Positions 6,180-9,792 of a DNA stretch of 9,792 nt are shown piece after piece. The position numbers were made by a program, and so were the translations under genes. Each line of letters begins with the position of its first letter. Positions within the stretch are counted from its first letter, which is position 1. The notes beneath the pieces were generated by a model, which did no database searches, was not told the origin of the DNA, and was given only the letters and a program-made list of their open reading frames with translations. Source of the stretch: Anaerolineae bacterium (GTDB lineage Bacteria > Chloroflexota > Anaerolineae > JAFGEY01); contig JAFGJF010000376.1 in NCBI GenBank assembly GCA_016929205.1, forward strand, positions 1 through 9,792, given 5' to 3'.

Positions 6180-8927
6180 TCAGCGACTAGACGGCGCGAC
6201 CAAATTGTAAAACGTCTGGGTATCGACGAGCACACCATCAGCATTGTACAGTCGCAGAAAACCCCAACGGTTTGACAGCCGCCCATCATAGTTCCCTTGC
6301 ACAAATCGGGCTTCGCCCCCTGTCGGGCTGCTCGCCCGGTTGCGAAAAGCAGCCACGTCCGGCGAGACATACAGCGTGCCGCCGGCAGGGAGAACGACGC
6401 CAGGGCGAAAGATATAGTGGATGTCACCGCTAATCTCCCAACCGGACATATCCACGGCGATATTGTCCCGGTTCACCAATGTCAGGTACTCTTGATCTTG
6501 ATCTCCCGATGCGGGAGCGAAATCGATGTCATGGCCAAGTTCGACGCTCACCGTTGCCGGCTGCGCGTTCGGAATGATACCGCCCCGATCGACACTCAAC
6601 GTTTGATACAGATAGACACGCCGTGCAGCCAGGTAATCGCGCTTGAGGATGTCGATCGCTTCTTCGAACGTCTGCGGATCCCCCCAATCCGTAGGCCATT
6701 TTGCCGCGTCCAATGCCACGTCCGGCTGAATCTGGGCCACGAGTGCGTCGATGCGCCGTTCATAGTACTGCTCACTATCAGGTGTCCCAGGCGGCTGGAG
6801 AAAGAGATCCATCACTGTACGCAGGCGTCGCAGATACATCTGGCGGATAACCGTTGTGTCATATAGCGCACTATGGATGTCATTCCTTGCCAGGGCAAAA
6901 GGATGGCTTTGGGGATAACGATCGGCCCAGATGCCGTCGTTGAGAACGCCGTTATCAAAGATACGACCAAACGTCAAATCCTTGTCCCACGGCAAAAAGG
7001 TCCACTCGCCCGTCCCCGTTGTATCGTGGTACAGAAAATAGTTCCTGCGATCGCAGTCAATGTCGTTCAAAATTGTAGTGACCGCCATATAATTAACCAC
7101 GGCAGGGATGTCCAGATGATCGAACAGATACTGTGTACGGGCTTGGCCGGATAGATGGACACCTTGGAGAAATGCCTCGAGGTCACTATGATCTTGCGTC
7201 CGAGGTCTTTTTTTATCGACCTGGCTGCTTGCCGAGTTCGCCCCGTTAAACATCTTGTACAAAGCGCCCTCCGGATCCAACCCCTGCCGCTCCAGGTACT
7301 GCTCATCCGAGTGCTCCATGAACAGAGCGACGCTGTGAAAAGCGCCATTTTGCTGGACGCGCACGATGGAACAGATGCTAAAAGGGACACCCGCATCGCG
7401 ATACGTTTCCCAGGCCAAGGGCTGCCGGATGTATGCCTTGTCGCTGTAGGTACTGTTGAGATTGAATTCTTGGACGGGCTCTTGATCCGGCGAGAATCGA
7501 AAAGGGTACCCCGTGTTGAACTCAAACTTGAAACTTTTCTTGGGCCATCCGCTCCTGGAAGAATACCCACGACTGCGGGCGAACACATTGTCGTATAGGA
7601 CGCCGTCATAAAAGAGTTGGGCGCGCGTCCCTTGCAGTTCTCTGGCGTTGGCGATGTCTTGTACAAACCAGTACAGGGTTGGCAACCTGCTGTCCACATC
7701 GGGATCGGCGATCATTGTCCCCATATACCTGGGAGAATCGACAGAATCGTGAAAGAGCGGCCAGCGAGAGGTATGGTCTGCCTGATCCGTGGCAGTGACA
7801 TAGTAACGTACCATTTCTCCAGGCTTGTGTGCGCCGCCGGGGATTGTTGCGCCATAGATCCCATCTCCTTTGGCCCCGTCTTTGTGCATGCCGTCGTCAG
7901 ACATCACTATGGAAATCGCGTCCTCATACATGATGCGATAATGCAAAGTCACGTCACGGATCGGGGTCATAAACGTCTCGACGGTCGTGGTGACCACTAT
8001 CGCATCACTCGATGCCGGGAACAAAGGAGCGTGTCCGACATCAGAGAGGATGGGACCCTGGTCGGCCACGTCTGAGCCGTTCGCCATTCCCGGTGTGGGC
8101 ACGAGAAAATAGCGCTTGTGCGACGCTGAATCGAGACCATAGGACACATCGCTGAACTGTGGAGGATACTCGACCGCGATCCCCCGGCGGCGCATCAAGC
8201 TTCCTACTCGGGAGTAAAAGGTATCTATGAAGGGCAAAAAGCCGCTGGCCGCATATTTGGGAGCATATTCCCAGGCGATCGTTCTCCCGTCTGGCTTGAC
8301 CAGGGCCAAATACTCGCCTTGACTTTTGAGTCGAAAGTTAGTATGCAGCTCAGAACCCGAGACGGCACGATCCTTGCCGGACGCAAAGACGATCAGGTGG
8401 CTATCTGCAGCCAGTTCGGTGGGTGGAAACTTCCAACGGGTGAGGTCGTTGTCGTCATCGGAAAGATACCAGCCGTCGAGATCGACGCGAGTCGCTTCCC
8501 GATTGTGGATCTCGATCCAGTCTGAATAGTCCCCATCGTCATCGGCCAAAATACTGTTGTTGGAAGCCATAAACTCGCTGATCGTCAAAGAGGGCGTGGA
8601 TTTGTCCAAAGCCAACGCGTTGATATACGCCTGTCCAAGTACGGTCAATGCCAATAACAGGATCGTACCAAGCCAGGCAACTCTTTTCCAGGTCCGGGTA
8701 ACAGTTTTATCAAAAGCGGCGTAGGGGTACACAGTCACGTCTTTCAAGCATCGAGTCATTCGTGGATATATCATGCCGTGAAACGCCGGATTTGTCAAAT
8801 GCCACCGGACCGTCTGGCCGTTTGCATGGATGGTCGAATTGTAGGATAATATCATCGTCATTTTAGCAACCCCTGCCCGATAAAAGAGGATGACCAATAT
8901 GGATCGATCAATCGTCCTGGAATCCAT
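6180..8927 (-). CDS. Membrane-anchored lamin-tail/CotH kinase protein (paralogue B)
   Basis: The open frame gives 915 residues from the ATG at 8927, but the first 22-56 residues are doubtful. An ATG at 8861 (residue 23) has an AGGGG 8 bases upstream. An ATG at 8759 (residue 57) gives an N-terminus matching the neighbouring paralogue. Numbering from 8927: membrane segment ~84-100; lamin-tail domain ~114-222 (ISEFMASN, DWIEIHN); Ig/Fn3-like domain ~295-380 (GDGIYGATIP, VRYYVTATD); CotH kinase domain ~440-775; second lamin-tail domain ~792-908. Kinase landmarks are FNLNSTYSDKAYIRQ, the Glu of FMEHSDEQYLER, Asp624 with RRNYFLY nearby, and PWDKDLTFG (646-654). It is collinear with the downstream gene from anchor to C-terminus, well over half identical by eye in the kinase domain, and clearly a tandem duplicate. 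The probable role is the same: a surface-exposed CotH-type kinase or kinase-like protein of unknown substrate. It differs in lacking the Cys-pair insertion and the glycine usual in the strand before the conserved Glu (HSVALFMEH). It is divergent from the partial CotH-like gene on its right. Confidence 0.93.
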   Translation of the reverse strand: MDSRTIDRSILVILFYRAGVAKMTMILSYNSTIHANGQTVRWHLTNPAFHGMIYPRMTRCLKDVTVYPYAAFDKTVTRTWKRVAWLGTILLLALTVLGQAYINALALDKSTPSLTISEFMASNNSILADDDGDYSDWIEIHNREATRVDLDGWYLSDDDNDLTRWKFPPTELAADSHLIVFASGKDRAVSGSELHTNFRLKSQGEYLALVKPDGRTIAWEYAPKYAASGFLPFIDTFYSRVGSLMRRRGIAVEYPPQFSDVSYGLDSASHKRYFLVPTPGMANGSDVADQGPILSDVGHAPLFPASSDAIVVTTTVETFMTPIRDVTLHYRIMYEDAISIVMSDDGMHKDGAKGDGIYGATIPGGAHKPGEMVRYYVTATDQADHTSRWPLFHDSVDSPRYMGTMIADPDVDSRLPTLYWFVQDIANARELQGTRAQLFYDGVLYDNVFARSRGYSSRSGWPKKSFKFEFNTGYPFRFSPDQEPVQEFNLNSTYSDKAYIRQPLAWETYRDAGVPFSICSIVRVQQNGAFHSVALFMEHSDEQYLERQGLDPEGALYKMFNGANSASSQVDKKRPRTQDHSDLEAFLQGVHLSGQARTQYLFDHLDIPAVVNYMAVTTILNDIDCDRRNYFLYHDTTGTGEWTFLPWDKDLTFGRIFDNGVLNDGIWADRYPQSHPFALARNDIHSALYDTTVIRQMYLRRLRTVMDLFLQPPGTPDSEQYYERRIDALVAQIQPDVALDAAKWPTDWGDPQTFEEAIDILKRDYLAARRVYLYQTLSVDRGGIIPNAQPATVSVELGHDIDFAPASGDQDQEYLTLVNRDNIAVDMSGWEISGDIHYIFRPGVVLPAGGTLYVSPDVAAFRNRASSPTGGEARFVQGNYDGRLSNRWGFLRLYNADGVLVDTQTFYNLVAPSSR
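8770..8798 (-). promoter_or_regulatory. Possible internal promoter for paralogue B
   Basis: On the minus strand a perfect TTGACA (complement of 8793-8798) is followed after 17 bases by CATGAT (complement of 8770-8775), which matches the -10 consensus at four of six positions. It would start transcription just before the ATG at 8759, the start that best matches the paralogue. If real, the longer N-termini from 8927 or 8861 are not made from this promoter. The match could be chance. Confidence 0.3.
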
Positions 8928-8953
8928 TCAGCCTTGTAAATCAGACCAATATG
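8892..8953 (+). repeat. Direct repeat GACCAATATG in the divergent region
   Basis: GACCAATATG occurs at 8892-8901 and again at 8944-8953, 52 bases apart (close to five helical turns), in the short region between two divergent CotH-family genes. It could be a paired regulator site. The repeat is seen directly; its function is inferred, and a chance match is possible. Confidence 0.3.
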
Positions 8954-8969
8954 CCAGGATGAGCAGACT

Positions 8970-9792
8970 ATGAGAGTAGGGCCGAGATCGGAGCCTCCAC
9001 GTTCTCGCTCCAATCCTCGAAAACGGTTTCGAACGCGCAAACCTTCCGATTGGATGCCGCTGGTATGGCTGGTGGTGATTGCCCTTGCCTTTGTGGCCGG
9101 AATCTGGTATGAAACAAAAGGACACGACCTGCTCGATCCACTCGTCTTGAGTCTATGGCCTTCGAACGACGAAGAGGTTAGTGGCCTTCCGGCACTCCAC
9201 TTGAGCATTTCACTTGATGCATACCAGGTGTTGGATACACAGTGGCGCGAGGCCTTGCAGAAGGGAATCCTGCAGGCGAACGATCGGCAGTGGCTGCCGG
9301 CACAGGCTCGCTTTCAAGGAAAAACGATACCCATCCAAATGTGGCTCGAATGGGAGGGGATTGACGACGGGCACGAAAGCAAGTGGCCTCTTCAGGTCAA
9401 AATTGACAACGAGATGACGATTTTAGGGATGCGCTCCTTCTCGGCGCAACCGCCCGCCACAGGGCGCTGCCTGGACGAGTGGTTGTATATGCAAGAACTG
9501 CGTTGCACCGATATCCTGGCGCCCCGCTATGCTTTTGTGAACGTTTTTGTGAACGACGAGGATTGGGGCATATACGCCTTGAAGGAAGATTTTTCGCAAG
9601 CGTGGCTCGATTCGCAAAAGCGTCAGGAAAGTGTAATCGTTCATCTACAAGACAGCTTGTTCTGGAAACGATGGTCACTTTCTGGCGATACAGCGTATCA
9701 ATATTGGGATGTTTTTGCCGATCCAATGGTCGTGGCATCCGACCTGCCTGGCTTTGCGCAAGTGCAAGAGTTAAGTGCCGATGGTGTCATCG
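8970..9792 (+). CDS. CotH-like protein, membrane-anchored, 3'-truncated by window edge
   Basis: An open frame from the ATG at 8970 to the window end, 274 codons with no stop. An upstream in-frame TAA at 8937 and no earlier start codon make this ATG the first possible start; AGGA at 8956-8959 is a distant ribosome-binding candidate. Residues 1-28 are Arg/Lys-rich and cytoplasmic; ~29-45 (MPLVWLVVIALAFVAG) is a single membrane segment; the rest faces out. From ~74 the protein matches the N-terminal part of a CotH-like kinase domain: LHLSISLDAY, a charged strand KWPLQVKI, LDEWLYMQELR, then APRYAFVNVFVNDEDWGIYA (184-203) with Glu206 in the position of the conserved acidic residue. These landmarks differ from those of the two leftward genes, so it belongs to another CotH-like subfamily. 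There is no N-terminal lamin-tail domain. The catalytic Asp motifs would lie beyond the edge, so activity cannot be judged. Its neighbours beyond 9792 would be informative. Confidence 0.88.
   Translation, partial: MRVGPRSEPPRSRSNPRKRFRTRKPSDWMPLVWLVVIALAFVAGIWYETKGHDLLDPLVLSLWPSNDEEVSGLPALHLSISLDAYQVLDTQWREALQKGILQANDRQWLPAQARFQGKTIPIQMWLEWEGIDDGHESKWPLQVKIDNEMTILGMRSFSAQPPATGRCLDEWLYMQELRCTDILAPRYAFVNVFVNDEDWGIYALKEDFSQAWLDSQKRQESVIVHLQDSLFWKRWSLSGDTAYQYWDVFADPMVVASDLPGFAQVQELSADGVI

Noticed and set aside
5975..6190. Plus-strand 71-residue frame across the gap between the two paralogues
   Set aside because: GTG start without a ribosome-binding site, no protein-like pattern, and it overlaps the stem-loop and the 3' end of paralogue B.
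9397..9738. Minus-strand frames near the right edge
   Set aside because: They lie opposite the CotH-like gene that starts at 8970 and remains open to the window end with family motifs.

Overview
This window reads as part of a bacterial genome, most likely a member of the Chloroflexota (Anaerolineae-like). That placement is an inference. It rests on secreted proteins carrying a Tyr-x-Pro-x-x-hydrophobic linker motif of the 'YLPLV' kind, which is common in exported proteins of that phylum, together with large lamin-tail/CotH proteins and a moderate GC content. No rRNA, tRNA, CRISPR array, transposase or integrase is visible, so the assignment cannot be tested from a marker gene.

Layout. At the left, a consensus sigma-70 type promoter (18-45) drives a rightward pair. 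The first gene encodes a small exported concanavalin-like protein (97-885). The second encodes a larger exported protein (1007-3184) with an N-terminal jelly-roll-like region, three PKD-type domains and a C-terminal module that resembles the first protein. A strong intrinsic terminator (3221-3257) ends this unit. Two large leftward genes follow (5961-3337 and 8927-6180). They are tandem paralogues, each with the order membrane anchor, lamin-tail domain, Ig/Fn3-like domain, CotH kinase domain, second lamin-tail domain. To their right a divergent rightward gene starts at 8970 and runs off the end of the window. It has a single membrane anchor and a CotH-like domain of a different subfamily, without an N-terminal lamin-tail domain.

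How the genes may work together. CotH-family proteins are atypical kinases; the founding member phosphorylates spore-coat proteins of Bacillus. Three membrane-anchored, outward-facing CotH-like proteins next to two exported adhesion/lectin-like proteins suggest a cell-surface module in which surface proteins are displayed and perhaps phosphorylated. That link is a hypothesis; the sequence shows only the domain content and the gene order. Elsewhere, CotH-like genes are often near VTC-domain polyphosphate polymerase and DUF4956 membrane-protein genes. Neither is in this window, but the right edge is cut inside a CotH-like gene, so the next genes are the ones to look at.

Intergenic stretches are all shorter than 300 bases. 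The most structured is 5962-6179, between the two leftward genes, which holds a stem-loop and a pair of TTCNNGAA palindromes.
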